This document shows, one piece after another, positions 32,598 to 40,671 of a stretch of 64,000 bases of DNA. A program made the position numbers and the translations under genes. The stretch's first letter is position 1. The number at the start of each line of letters is the position of its first letter. Source of the DNA: Phycisphaeraceae bacterium (GTDB lineage: Bacteria; Planctomycetota; Phycisphaerae; Phycisphaerales; UBA1924); assembly GCA_019636795.1 (NCBI GenBank), contig JAHBWW010000001.1, positions 1 to 64,000 of the forward strand, in the 5' to 3' direction. The notes beneath the pieces were generated by a model. The model saw only the letters and a list, made by a program, of their open reading frames with translations. It had not been told where the DNA came from and made no database searches.

Positions 32598-33662
32598 ATG
32601 ACACGAATGGCAACAATTTTGAGCGTGCGGGGCTTGCATGTACTGGGCTTGGGTGTGCTGGCGCTCGGCCTTGGCGGGTGTGCGGGGCGTCGCGTTTCAC
32701 AGGGCCCCGCGCCCGAGCCGATCGCGATGAGCGGCAATCCTGTGTTCGAGGGTTGGTACGCCGATCCTGAGGGCATGATTTTCGGCGATCGGTACTGGAT
32801 CTTTCCCACCTTTTCCGCGCCGTACGATCAGCAGTTGCACTTCGATGCGTTTTCCTCGCCGGACCTGGTGACATGGACGAAGCACGAGCGCGTGCTGACC
32901 TCGGCGGACATCACCTGGGCGCGACGCGCAATGTGGGCGCCCGCTGTCATCGAAAAGGACAATCGTTTTTTCCTGTTCTTCGGCGCGAACGATATTCAGA
33001 GCGACCAGGAATTGGGCGGGATCGGCGTGGCCGTTGCGGACAAGCCCGAGGGGCCGTACCGCGATCTGCTCGGCAAGCCGCTCATCGATCGCTTTCACCA
33101 CGGCGCGCAGCCGATTGATCAGTTCGTGTTTCGTGACAGCGACGGCACCGACTATCTCATCTACGGCGGATGGCGCCATTGCAACATCGCGCGGCTGCGC
33201 GATGACTATCGCGGCTTTGAAGCGTTTGACGACGGAGAGATCTTCAAGGAAATCACGCCCGAGGGGTACGTCGAAGGGCCTTTCATGTTCAAACGCGATG
33301 GGCGATACTACTTCATGTGGTCCGAAGGAGGCTGGACGGGGCCTGACTATCGCGTTGCGTACGCCATCGCGGATTCGGTGATGGGGCCGTGGCAGCGCAT
33401 CGGGGTGGTGCTGCAGCAGGACCCGGCCATCGCGACCGGTGCCGGGCACCACAGCGTGATCCGCAAACAGGGGCGCGGCGGCGAAGCCGGGCGCGGCGGC
33501 GATGAGTGGTTCATCGTCTACCACCGTCGCCCGCTCGGAGAAACGGACCGCAATCACCGCGTCGTGTGCATCGACCGGATGGAGTTCGATGAGCATGGGT
33601 TCATCAAGCCGGTCAAGATCACGTTCGAGGGCGTCCCGGCGTCGCCGCTGAAGCCGAACTGA
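32598..33662 (+). CDS. GH43-like glycoside hydrolase lipoprotein
   Basis: About 354 residues; start at ATG 32598 (or 32607), with a lipobox LGGC at Cys28. The five-bladed propeller begins GNPVFEGWYADPEG, the usual GH43 opening, with Asp56 as catalytic base. IDQFVFRDSDG supplies the pKa-tuning Asp and YVEGPFMFKRDG the acid Glu. WARRAMWAPAVI is also typical. It should act outside the cytoplasm on arabinose- or xylose-containing glycans. Sole gene of its transcript; divergent from nuoG. Confidence 0.88.
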   Translation: MTRMATILSVRGLHVLGLGVLALGLGGCAGRRVSQGPAPEPIAMSGNPVFEGWYADPEGMIFGDRYWIFPTFSAPYDQQLHFDAFSSPDLVTWTKHERVLTSADITWARRAMWAPAVIEKDNRFFLFFGANDIQSDQELGGIGVAVADKPEGPYRDLLGKPLIDRFHHGAQPIDQFVFRDSDGTDYLIYGGWRHCNIARLRDDYRGFEAFDDGEIFKEITPEGYVEGPFMFKRDGRYYFMWSEGGWTGPDYRVAYAIADSVMGPWQRIGVVLQQDPAIATGAGHHSVIRKQGRGGEAGRGGDEWFIVYHRRPLGETDRNHRVVCIDRMEFDEHGFIKPVKITFEGVPASPLKPN

Positions 33663-33977
33663 TCCAGACGCGGGCTAACGCGGGCCAACACGGAACCACG
33701 CGCGCACCTGAACCGCACGTCGGCGGGCAGCGTGATCATGGTGCTCTGGGCATGGGCTCACATGCGTACCCGGTCTGTGATGCAGCCGGGCGCTCTTGCC
33801 ACTGCGCAGAGTGGCGAGTTTTTGTGGTGCGCCATGATCGGTTCGAGATCGTGGTCACGCAAAGCCATGGCCACGGCACCCGGCCTGTGATGCGGTGTTC
33901 GCTCCAATGTCCATGCTCAAGGATCAGAGCCTCTTTGAGCATGCCACCCGCCCAACCAGCCGAAAACTCAGTACAGG
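33663..33977. other. Intergenic stretch with dispersed repeat
   Basis: 315 bp without a convincing gene. It contains an inverse copy of the 39-bp core of the 15.6-kb tandem repeat (33847-33885). A 68-codon frame through it on the minus strand is explained by the repeat. Confidence 0.5.
33847..33885 (-). repeat. Dispersed 39-bp repeat core
   Basis: On the minus strand this reads GGCCGGGTGCCGTGGCCATG and onward to CACGATC, matching 15798-15836 (+ strand) with about four differences. A third, partial copy is at 15627-15659. Confidence 0.6.
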
Positions 33978-34907
33978 TCAGGCATCAACGCTTGTGAGAC
34001 TCAGCCGATCAGGCGGCAAGGTGACACGAGCATATGCAACTTCGGGATTGACACTTTGAGCACCCAAGAGCACTTTGCTGGCAAGGTCGACATCCGCGCG
34101 ACAACCAGAGACCACAGATACCAACGCTCCAGCAGGGAAGGGAATGTCTTCGTGGGTCTGTGGGCCGTGCGAATCCGCGGCCAGTACAAATCGCCACTCC
34201 CGTTCGTATCGCCAGTCGGAGTGTTTGACCAACGCCCAACGGCGATCCACTATGGAGGGACTTGGTGTGCCGAAAACTATGGCACGATTCCACTCCTCGA
34301 GTTCAATGATTTTGGGAAGATCTTCTCGGTACTCAATGGGCTCAAGCGGCCGCTGCCATTTTCGCTCAAGAATGCTTGAGTCAAATCCCAATACAAACCC
34401 GCGATGCTGATCTCCGTAATGGGACCACATCAAGACAGACAGATGGTCCTCACAGAAACAGCAAACTCTCATTCGTCGGTGAAGTTGTCGCAGTTGCTCC
34501 CTAAGGCCCGGGGGCGGGTCTGCTCCATCGTCTCCCACTTCGGCGACTATCTCTGCGATCCTCGTTTCACGTTGACACATGGGCAGTGTTGTTATCTCCG
34601 CCCTCATCGCTCTTAGCCCTAGCAAGTGTGTTGGGTCTGCATTGGAGGGGACTGATTCGGGGTTGCGAAGCGCCAGTTGAAGCAGGCCCCTTCGTTCCGC
34701 TGCGGCTGATCGCGTGCAAAGATGCCAGAAAGGGTCCCATTGTGAATCAAGGGGATCATTGAATTCGATCGGGGATCGAAACCGAAGGCGACCTGATGAT
34801 AAGATATTTTTTGCAATCTCTGCGGTCACATATTTATAGATAATAACAGGAGGAGCCTTTCCCCTGCCTTGTACATGCAACTCGAACTCATGGCTGCTTT
34901 TTGCCAT
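33978..34907 (-). CDS. DUF2971-domain protein
   Basis: A 309-residue cytosolic protein. Family motifs in order: YKYVTAEIAKNILSSGRLRF and SPIEFNDPLDS near the N-terminus, CCFCEDHLSVLMWSHYGDQH in the middle, GFVLGFD, then DWRYEREWRFVLA. DUF2971 proteins are widespread in variable genome regions and sometimes near phage-defence genes; the biochemical role is unknown. The gene stands alone between a dispersed repeat and hisS, with a 212-bp gap to hisS. Composition is somewhat less GC-rich than neighbours, suggesting acquisition. Confidence 0.8.
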   Translation of the reverse strand: MAKSSHEFELHVQGRGKAPPVIIYKYVTAEIAKNILSSGRLRFRSPIEFNDPLDSQWDPFWHLCTRSAAAERRGLLQLALRNPESVPSNADPTHLLGLRAMRAEITTLPMCQRETRIAEIVAEVGDDGADPPPGLREQLRQLHRRMRVCCFCEDHLSVLMWSHYGDQHRGFVLGFDSSILERKWQRPLEPIEYREDLPKIIELEEWNRAIVFGTPSPSIVDRRWALVKHSDWRYEREWRFVLAADSHGPQTHEDIPFPAGALVSVVSGCRADVDLASKVLLGAQSVNPEVAYARVTLPPDRLSLTSVDA

Positions 34908-35119
34908 GGCGACCCTGGCCCTCTGTTACCGAGGCCTGAGTTTAGCTCGATTGAGCTCCGAGATTTTTCGCGCAGCAGTGGCTACTCCGGCAAGAACGAC
35001 CTGTCCGGAGTGCCGACTCAACTGCTGCTTGCGCCGTACGAAACGGTTCGCTCGGTGTCCTCCCACGTAGATTGGTGGCTGAGGTCGAGCCTCCCGTTGC
35101 CCCCTAACCTTCCCCCACG

Positions 35120-36664
35120 ATGAGTGACCGCAAGATCCCCGCTCCGACTGGCACGCGCGACTTGTACCCTGACGATGTTCTGGCGCGGCGATACCTCACG
35201 CAGACGTGGCGCGATACGGCCATTCGTTGCGGGTTTGAGGAGATTGAGGGGCCGACGTTTGAGCATCTGGACCTGTACACGATCAAGAGCGGCGAGGGGA
35301 TCGTCAGCGAGTTGTTCAGTTTCAGGCGCAGCGGGGGGGAGAAGGATTATGCGTTGCGGCCGGAGTTCACGCCGACGCTGGCGCGGATGTATGCGGCGCG
35401 GGCGCAGCAGTTGCCCAAGCCTTGCAAGTGGTTCACGGCGGGGCCGTACTTTCGTGCCGAGCGGCCACAGCGGGGGCGGTTGCGGGAGTTTTTGCAGTGG
35501 AACATGGATTTTCTGGCTGATGACGGCTCGCCTGCGGGGCGTGCGATGGCCGAGACGGAGATTGAGCACGCGATTTTGTCGTGTTTCATGACGCTGGGGC
35601 TTGGGCCGGGCGATGTGACGCTGCGGCTGAGCCATCGGACTGCGACGGCGAACATTCTGCGGTTCTGTGGGGTGCCTGATGACAAGGTGGAGGCGTGGTT
35701 CGGGCTGCTGGATCGGGCGCAGAAGATTCCGTTCGAGACGTATGTTGAACTCGCGCGGGCGCTGGGGGCTGAGGAGCCGACAGCCCAGCGTGTGCGGGCG
35801 GCGATCGAGTCGAAACTTGAAGGCGATTCGGAGGATGCGACGTTGATCGGTCGGTTGTTTTCGCGTGATCCTTCGTCGCTTTCGGCGGCGGAGCGGCAGT
35901 TTGCGGCCGAGCAGGTGGTGCCGTATGTGCGGCAGTTGGCGTCGACGTGGGTGAATCTTGGGCTGGTGGGGGTGTCGCCTTCGCCGGTGCGGATTGATTT
36001 TCGTGTGGTGCGTGGGCTGGCGTATTACACGGGGCTGGTGTTCGAGGCCACGGCCGAGGGCGAACGGGCGGTGTGTGGTGGTGGTCGGTATGACGGATTG
36101 GTGGAGTTGTTTGGTGGGCCTGCGACGCCAGCGGTGGGGTTCGGGATGGGCGACGTGGTGCTGGGGTTGCTTCTGGCGGAGCGGGACTTATGGCCGAAGG
36201 GTGCGGAGTTGGCCGATGCGGTGAGTCGTGCTCCGGCGAGCGCGAGGCCGGAGGTTTTTGTGATTTCGGCGGATGACGAGGCGACGGATCCGATCGAGCG
36301 TGGGCTGGTGCTGATGCTGCGATCGGGGATCGAGAGCATGGCCTACCGCGAGCGGCGCGGCAAGCCCTGGGAGCGTGATCGGTATGAGGCGAGGTCGGGC
36401 GGGGTGAGGCCGATGCACGCTCGGCAGAGTTACAAGAGCACGCGGAATCTGAAGAAACTGCTGGCCGATGCAGAGCGGCAGCAGGCGAAGTTTGCGGCGA
36501 TTGTGCACGGGCTGGAGCGGGTGCAGCTCAAGGATCTGGATCGGCGGGTGGATCTGACGCCGGCGGATCTTGGGGTGGGGTCGATAGCGGAGTTCAGTGC
36601 TGTGCCGACGAGCCCGGTGTATGTGGGGCGTGCGGCAGCGGCGCTGGTTGATGCTGTTCGTTGA
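35120..36664 (+). CDS. hisS: Histidyl-tRNA synthetase
   Basis: A 514-residue class II aminoacyl-tRNA synthetase. Opening PAPTGTRDLYPDDVL, motif 2 FRAERPQRGRLREFLQWNMD, His-specific loop VRGLAYYTGLVFE, motif 3 VGFGMGDVVLGLLL. The C-terminal anticodon-binding domain starts near residue 375. It is 80-90 residues longer than E. coli HisRS, the extra length being a helical insert (residues 210-260) and a longer C-terminus. Preceded by about 200 bp of AT-richer DNA likely to hold the promoter. Confidence 0.95.
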   Translation: MSDRKIPAPTGTRDLYPDDVLARRYLTQTWRDTAIRCGFEEIEGPTFEHLDLYTIKSGEGIVSELFSFRRSGGEKDYALRPEFTPTLARMYAARAQQLPKPCKWFTAGPYFRAERPQRGRLREFLQWNMDFLADDGSPAGRAMAETEIEHAILSCFMTLGLGPGDVTLRLSHRTATANILRFCGVPDDKVEAWFGLLDRAQKIPFETYVELARALGAEEPTAQRVRAAIESKLEGDSEDATLIGRLFSRDPSSLSAAERQFAAEQVVPYVRQLASTWVNLGLVGVSPSPVRIDFRVVRGLAYYTGLVFEATAEGERAVCGGGRYDGLVELFGGPATPAVGFGMGDVVLGLLLAERDLWPKGAELADAVSRAPASARPEVFVISADDEATDPIERGLVLMLRSGIESMAYRERRGKPWERDRYEARSGGVRPMHARQSYKSTRNLKKLLADAERQQAKFAAIVHGLERVQLKDLDRRVDLTPADLGVGSIAEFSAVPTSPVYVGRAAAALVDAVR

Positions 36665-36679
36665 TGCAGCGGCTCTCGA

Positions 36680-36846
36680 TCAGTCCGGCTTTTCGGGAAG
36701 GCGGTAGCGGAGCATGAGCGAGGTCGGGCTTGGCGGGTAGTGCAGTTTGACACGGAAGCCATGGAACGCGCCGATGTCCGAGCCGAGGCGGGCGTGAATG
36801 GCGCGGAGCAGGGATTTGTGGCTTGGGAATTCGGGAGTGACGGGGG
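36680..36846 (-). pseudogene. 3' remnant of an unidentified gene
   Basis: On the minus strand the frame ending at TGA 36682-36680 reads as about 55 well-formed codons with high third-position GC (SHKSLLRAIHARLGSDIGAF, VKLHYPPSPTSLMLRYRLPE). Upstream of about 36850 composition and codon bias change and no start fits. It looks like the C-terminus of a gene whose front was lost when the sulfotransferase region was joined to it. Confidence 0.4.
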
Positions 36847-36987
36847 CTGTGCGTACTGCAGAACGATCGCAACTCCCACCAGGCTGTTGTCTCGGACGAG
36901 AGACAAGAGGTCAGCCTTTTCTTTGCGGTGGAGTGATCAATGCGCTGCGCGACCTCACAGCCTGCTCGGCGTTGTCTAATCCCAATT

Positions 36988-37848
36988 TCAAACTGTCGAT
37001 CGAGGTGAGCGTCGCACCATTGCAGCGAGGGATTCAAGACGTCGGTTCGTTGCGACGTAGCGGGCCAGTCGGGCTGCGAATCGTTCGCCAGCGGCAGCGG
37101 TGCTCGCTTCAAACTGTGAGACTGCTTGCTTGTACAGCACGTCGTCAAGTGCGTTTCGTTTTCGAATTTTCTCTAGGAGTTCGGGATCGGGTGCAGGTTC
37201 CAATTCCCCGCGCCTGCTGACACGGGTGCGTACGCAGGGCAGTGGCTTCCAGCCGAGCTTGTCGGTCAGCAGAAGCAGAGATTCGTCGAATCGCTCGGTC
37301 AAGCCGGTAAACCAGAGTTCGTGCTTGATGCGGTGCAAGGCGCGATCGAGTGCCGCATCAGGACAGGAACCTGGCGGCCCATCGACAAAGCGACCCTCCT
37401 CTGCACCAAGGTAACGGACCATGGCGTTGTCAACAAAGTATGGATGAATCTGAGTTTGGCCCAATGCAAAATCGGCAAGTGAAAGCGCCGGATCGATTGC
37501 GCGGCAGTCCCGCAGATACCGCCAAGCCGAGATGACACGACTGACGGGATCGCGCAGCATCGTCATGACGTGTGCTGGCGCGGGTAACTGTTGCACGATC
37601 GGAAATCCAACATGTGCGGCGAAATAGCGCACACGGCGTCGTTGCGGCTCAGTCAGACCAGCGATGCGCTGGCACCGGGCGTCGAGGTGTTCCTGGTTCG
37701 AGTAGCCGAGTCGGTAATAGCCGAGCGTCTGATGGTGGCGCAGCCAGTGAATGGGCGGCCAAACGGAGAGGCGAATTCGCAACCATCTTCCGAGCGTTGT
37801 TCCGCCCGTTTTCGGGATGTGAAGCAGAATCAGCAGGGGATCATTCAT
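36988..37848 (-). CDS. Sulfotransferase family protein
   Basis: A 286-residue PAPS-dependent sulfotransferase-like protein. The 5'-phosphosulfate loop is LLHIPKTGGTTLGRWL at the N-terminus and the 3'-phosphate motif is MLRDPVSRVISAWRYLRD near residue 95. These match the Sulfotransfer_2/carbohydrate type, so a glycan acceptor is plausible. Start at ATG 37848, whose ATGA overlaps the stop of pfkA, coupling translation of two genes with no obvious shared pathway. Confidence 0.85.
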   Translation of the reverse strand: MNDPLLILLHIPKTGGTTLGRWLRIRLSVWPPIHWLRHHQTLGYYRLGYSNQEHLDARCQRIAGLTEPQRRRVRYFAAHVGFPIVQQLPAPAHVMTMLRDPVSRVISAWRYLRDCRAIDPALSLADFALGQTQIHPYFVDNAMVRYLGAEEGRFVDGPPGSCPDAALDRALHRIKHELWFTGLTERFDESLLLLTDKLGWKPLPCVRTRVSRRGELEPAPDPELLEKIRKRNALDDVLYKQAVSQFEASTAAAGERFAARLARYVATNRRLESLAAMVRRSPRSTV

Positions 37849-38963
37849 GAGTCGCCAAAGCATGTGTAGACGCTGCGTGCGGCTTCGATGAGCGGGTCGT
37901 CGGGCGGGACGAGGCGTTGTTTGTCGGCGGCGGCGGTGATTTCGACATCGCCGAGGATGCCGCCCTGCATGACGACGAGGCGGTTTCGTTTGCCGGTGTG
38001 GAGCATTCGCATGGCGTGGTCGCCGAGGAGTGTTGCGAGGATGCGGTCGCCGGGGACGGGGGTTCCGCCGCGCTGGACGTGGCCGAGGACGACGTAGCGT
38101 GATTCGATTTCGGTGCGTTGTTCGACTTCGTTGGCGAGCCACTTTCCGATGCCGCCGAGGCGGATGGGGTCGGGGCTGGTGGGGTCGTAGCGTTCGACGA
38201 TCTGCTTGCCGCCTTTTGGTTTTGCGCCTTCGGAGGCGCAGATGATGCTGAAGCGTTTGCCGCGTTGGTTGCGCCAGAGGCAGTAGTCGCAGACGACATC
38301 GAGATCGAATGGGATTTCGGGGATGAGGATGACGTCGGAGCCGCTGGCTACGCCGGCGTGCAGGGCGATCCATCCGGCGTTGCGGCCCATGACTTCGACG
38401 ACCATGACGCGGTGATGGCTTGCGGCGGTGGTGTGGACGCGGTCGAGGGCGTCGGTGGCGACGGCGACGGCGGTCTGGAAGCCGAAGGTGATGTCGGTGC
38501 CCCATAGGTCGTTGTCGATGGTTTTGGGGACGCCGATGCAGTTGATGCCGCGATCGGCGAAGGGTTTGGCGGCGGACATGGTGCCGTCGCCGCCGATGAC
38601 GACGAGGGCCTGAATGCCGTGGATCTCGAGGTGGGTCATGCAGACATCGGTCATGTCGCGCCAGATGGGTGTGCCATCGGGGTTTTTGCCGACGGCGAAT
38701 TTCTGGGGGTTGGCCTTGTTGGATGACCCGAGGATGGTGCCTCCAACGCCGAGGATGTTGGAGACGTCGTCGTTGGTGAGTGGTCGGATGCGGTCTTCGA
38801 TGAGGCCGAGGAAGCCGTCTTCGATGCCGAAGACTTCCATGCCGTGGAAGAGGGCGTCCTTGGTGACGGCTCGGATGACGGCGTTGAGTCCTGGGCAGTC
38901 GCCGCCTCCGGTGAGGACGCCGATGCGGGTGATGCCGGAGGCGGAGACACGATCGGTGGGCAT
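37845..38963 (-). CDS. pfkA: 6-phosphofructokinase, mixed-substrate group III type
   Basis: A 372-residue glycolytic enzyme phosphorylating fructose 6-phosphate. N-terminal GVLTGGGDCPGLNAVI is the nucleotide loop. VVIGGDGT (residues 122-128) has Gly where PPi enzymes have Asp, pointing to ATP. PKTIDNDL has Lys147 where E. coli PfkA has Gly. This Gly/Lys pair is that of the mixed-substrate group III (TIGR02483) and leaves the phosphoryl donor unclear. The catalytic base is Asp150 and MGRNAGW binds substrate. Overlaps the sulfotransferase start by 4 bp. Confidence 0.93.
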   Translation of the reverse strand: MPTDRVSASGITRIGVLTGGGDCPGLNAVIRAVTKDALFHGMEVFGIEDGFLGLIEDRIRPLTNDDVSNILGVGGTILGSSNKANPQKFAVGKNPDGTPIWRDMTDVCMTHLEIHGIQALVVIGGDGTMSAAKPFADRGINCIGVPKTIDNDLWGTDITFGFQTAVAVATDALDRVHTTAASHHRVMVVEVMGRNAGWIALHAGVASGSDVILIPEIPFDLDVVCDYCLWRNQRGKRFSIICASEGAKPKGGKQIVERYDPTSPDPIRLGGIGKWLANEVEQRTEIESRYVVLGHVQRGGTPVPGDRILATLLGDHAMRMLHTGKRNRLVVMQGGILGDVEITAAADKQRLVPPDDPLIEAARSVYTCFGDS

Positions 38964-39086
38964 GGTGGAGTTATCGGCACAGAAGGGGAGGAGCCGCGAA
39001 TCGGGGGCGGAATGTCCGCAATAGGGGAGAGGGATAGAGCGTTGTGCGAAGGCGAATCAAGATCGACTCTTTTGAGAGGTATCAAG

Positions 39087-39503
39087 ATGATGCGATTTGT
39101 GCTTTGTGGGCTGTTTGGGCTTCTGATGTGTGGCATGGCGCAGGCACAGGTTGGTGTGCGTGAGGGTGGGGAGAAGTCCCGTCCGGCACGTGGGCCTGAG
39201 TTGCGCGAGCGTGTGCGAAGCGAAGCCGTCAAGCGTTTTGATAAGGATGGGGACGGGAAGTTGTGTGGCCAGGAGCGTGGGGAAGCCCGCGCTGCGGTGC
39301 GTGAGCGTCTTGAGGCCCGGCGTGCGGAGTTGGTTGCGGAGTTTGATGCCAATGGCGACGGGAAACTCGACGAGACTGAGCGGCGCGCGGCGTTTGAGGC
39401 CCGCGGCTGGGGTGATCGGGCGCGTTTTGGAGCAAAGGAACGTGGCGAGCGGGGGCGTGTGCTTCGCGAGCGCCAGCGTGGCGCGAAGCCTGCGCGTGAT
39501 TGA
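39087..39503 (+). CDS. Secreted EF-hand protein
   Basis: A 138-residue protein starting at ATG 39087 (or 39090) with GAGAGGT upstream. Signal peptide MMRFVLCGLFGLLMCGMAQA. Two calcium-binding loops follow: DKDGDGKLCGQE near residue 52 and DANGDGKLDETE near residue 87, 35 residues apart. The tail is very Arg/Glu-rich. Likely a periplasmic calcium-binding protein. Followed by a terminator at 39559. Confidence 0.82.
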   Translation: MMRFVLCGLFGLLMCGMAQAQVGVREGGEKSRPARGPELRERVRSEAVKRFDKDGDGKLCGQERGEARAAVRERLEARRAELVAEFDANGDGKLDETERRAAFEARGWGDRARFGAKERGERGRVLRERQRGAKPARD

Positions 39504-39558
39504 TTGACGAGAAATAAAGGAAGAGACCTCGCTCGCGCGAGGAGGGGTTTCGGGGAAG

Positions 39559-39592
39559 GCCCGGTCGAAGAGGATTCGGCCGGGTTTTTTTG
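39559..39592 (+). terminator. Rho-independent terminator
   Basis: GGCCCGGTCGAA and TTCGGCCGGGT pair imperfectly around a short loop and are followed by seven T residues (39586-39592). A second hairpin (CCTCGCTCGCGCGAGG) precedes it at about 39526. Separates the EF-hand gene from the DUF58 operon. Confidence 0.8.
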
Positions 39593-39651
39593 GTTGGCGA
39601 GTTTTCGGGGCGGTGCGCGGCTGCGAGGTTTGGCGACGGTACGATCCTGCA

Positions 39652-40665
39652 ATGGCGAGCGATGAAACCCGGCCCATCTCTGATCGGCCTCCGTCTGACC
39701 GGCCTGATGCGTCGATGTATCTGCACCCGCAGACACTGGCGCGGCTGGGGAGTTTCGAGTTGCGGGCGAAGATGATCGTCGAGGGCGTGATGAGCGGCCA
39801 GCACCGCTCGCCGTATCAGGGCGTGAGCGTTGAGTTTGCGCAGCACAGGCCGTATGTGTCGGGCGATGACATTCGACACCTGGACTGGAAGGTCTTTGGT
39901 CGCACGGACAAGTTGCACCTGAAGCAGTATCAACAGGAAACAAACCTCGATGTTGTGGTGATGGTGGATGCGTCGGGGTCGATGGATTACGGCTCGAGGT
40001 CGTATCAGGAGGCGTCGGGCGTGGGGCGAACGACTTCGCCGGACGGGCGTGTGTACTGGTCGAAGTTTGACCACGCGACGGCGGTGGCGGCGGCGATGAG
40101 TTACATCACGTTGCGGCAGGGGGATCGCGTGGGGCTGGTGGTGTTCGCCGACGAGGTGCGGCGGATTGTGAGCCGATCGAGCCAGCGTGGGACGTGGCGG
40201 CAGGTTGTCGAGGCGTTGAGCACGCACCCGGTGGATCGGCCAACGGACCTGCTGCGCGTGGTGGATCAGATTCTGGGCAAGGTGTCGAACCGATGTCTGT
40301 TTGCGATTGTGAGTGATTTGTTTGTGGAGCCGGAGGTCTTGCAGACGGCGCTTGCACGTCTGAAGCATCGGGGGCACGATGTGATTCTGTTCCAGGTGAT
40401 GGACAGGGCGGAGCTCGAGTTCGACTTCGATGCGATGTCGCGTTTTGAAGGGCTTGAGGGCGAGGCGCGGATCGCGGTCGATCCGCGAGCACTGCGCGAC
40501 GGGTATCTTGAGGCGCTGCGTGAACATCTGGAGAAGGTTGAGAAGACGGCGCGTTCGTTTGGTTTTGATTATGAGAAGGTGAGTACGCATGAGTGGCTGG
40601 GGCCGACCCTTGCGTCATTTGTGGCTCATCGCAACGCGCAGATCAAGCGCCGGAAGTACGGGTGA
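39652..40665 (+). CDS. DUF58 protein with vWA-like domain (first gene of BatA-type operon)
   Basis: A 337-residue cytosolic protein. The DUF58 signature runs SPYQGVSVEFAQHRPYV, SGDDIRHLDWKVFGRTD and LKQYQQETNLD at residues 53-100. It is followed by a von Willebrand A-type site VMVDASGSMD (MIDAS). Such proteins work with MoxR AAA+ ATPases in envelope assembly or metal insertion. No moxR is upstream; the preceding gene is the EF-hand protein behind a terminator. Seven bases separate it from the next gene. Confidence 0.88.
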   Translation: MASDETRPISDRPPSDRPDASMYLHPQTLARLGSFELRAKMIVEGVMSGQHRSPYQGVSVEFAQHRPYVSGDDIRHLDWKVFGRTDKLHLKQYQQETNLDVVVMVDASGSMDYGSRSYQEASGVGRTTSPDGRVYWSKFDHATAVAAAMSYITLRQGDRVGLVVFADEVRRIVSRSSQRGTWRQVVEALSTHPVDRPTDLLRVVDQILGKVSNRCLFAIVSDLFVEPEVLQTALARLKHRGHDVILFQVMDRAELEFDFDAMSRFEGLEGEARIAVDPRALRDGYLEALREHLEKVEKTARSFGFDYEKVSTHEWLGPTLASFVAHRNAQIKRRKYG

Positions 40666-40671
40666 CGCATC

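Noticed and set aside
31349-32770. A 473-codon + strand frame over nuoG
   Set aside because: It is antisense to conserved iron-sulphur motifs and shows only Val/Gly/Ala/Asp-rich shadow composition.
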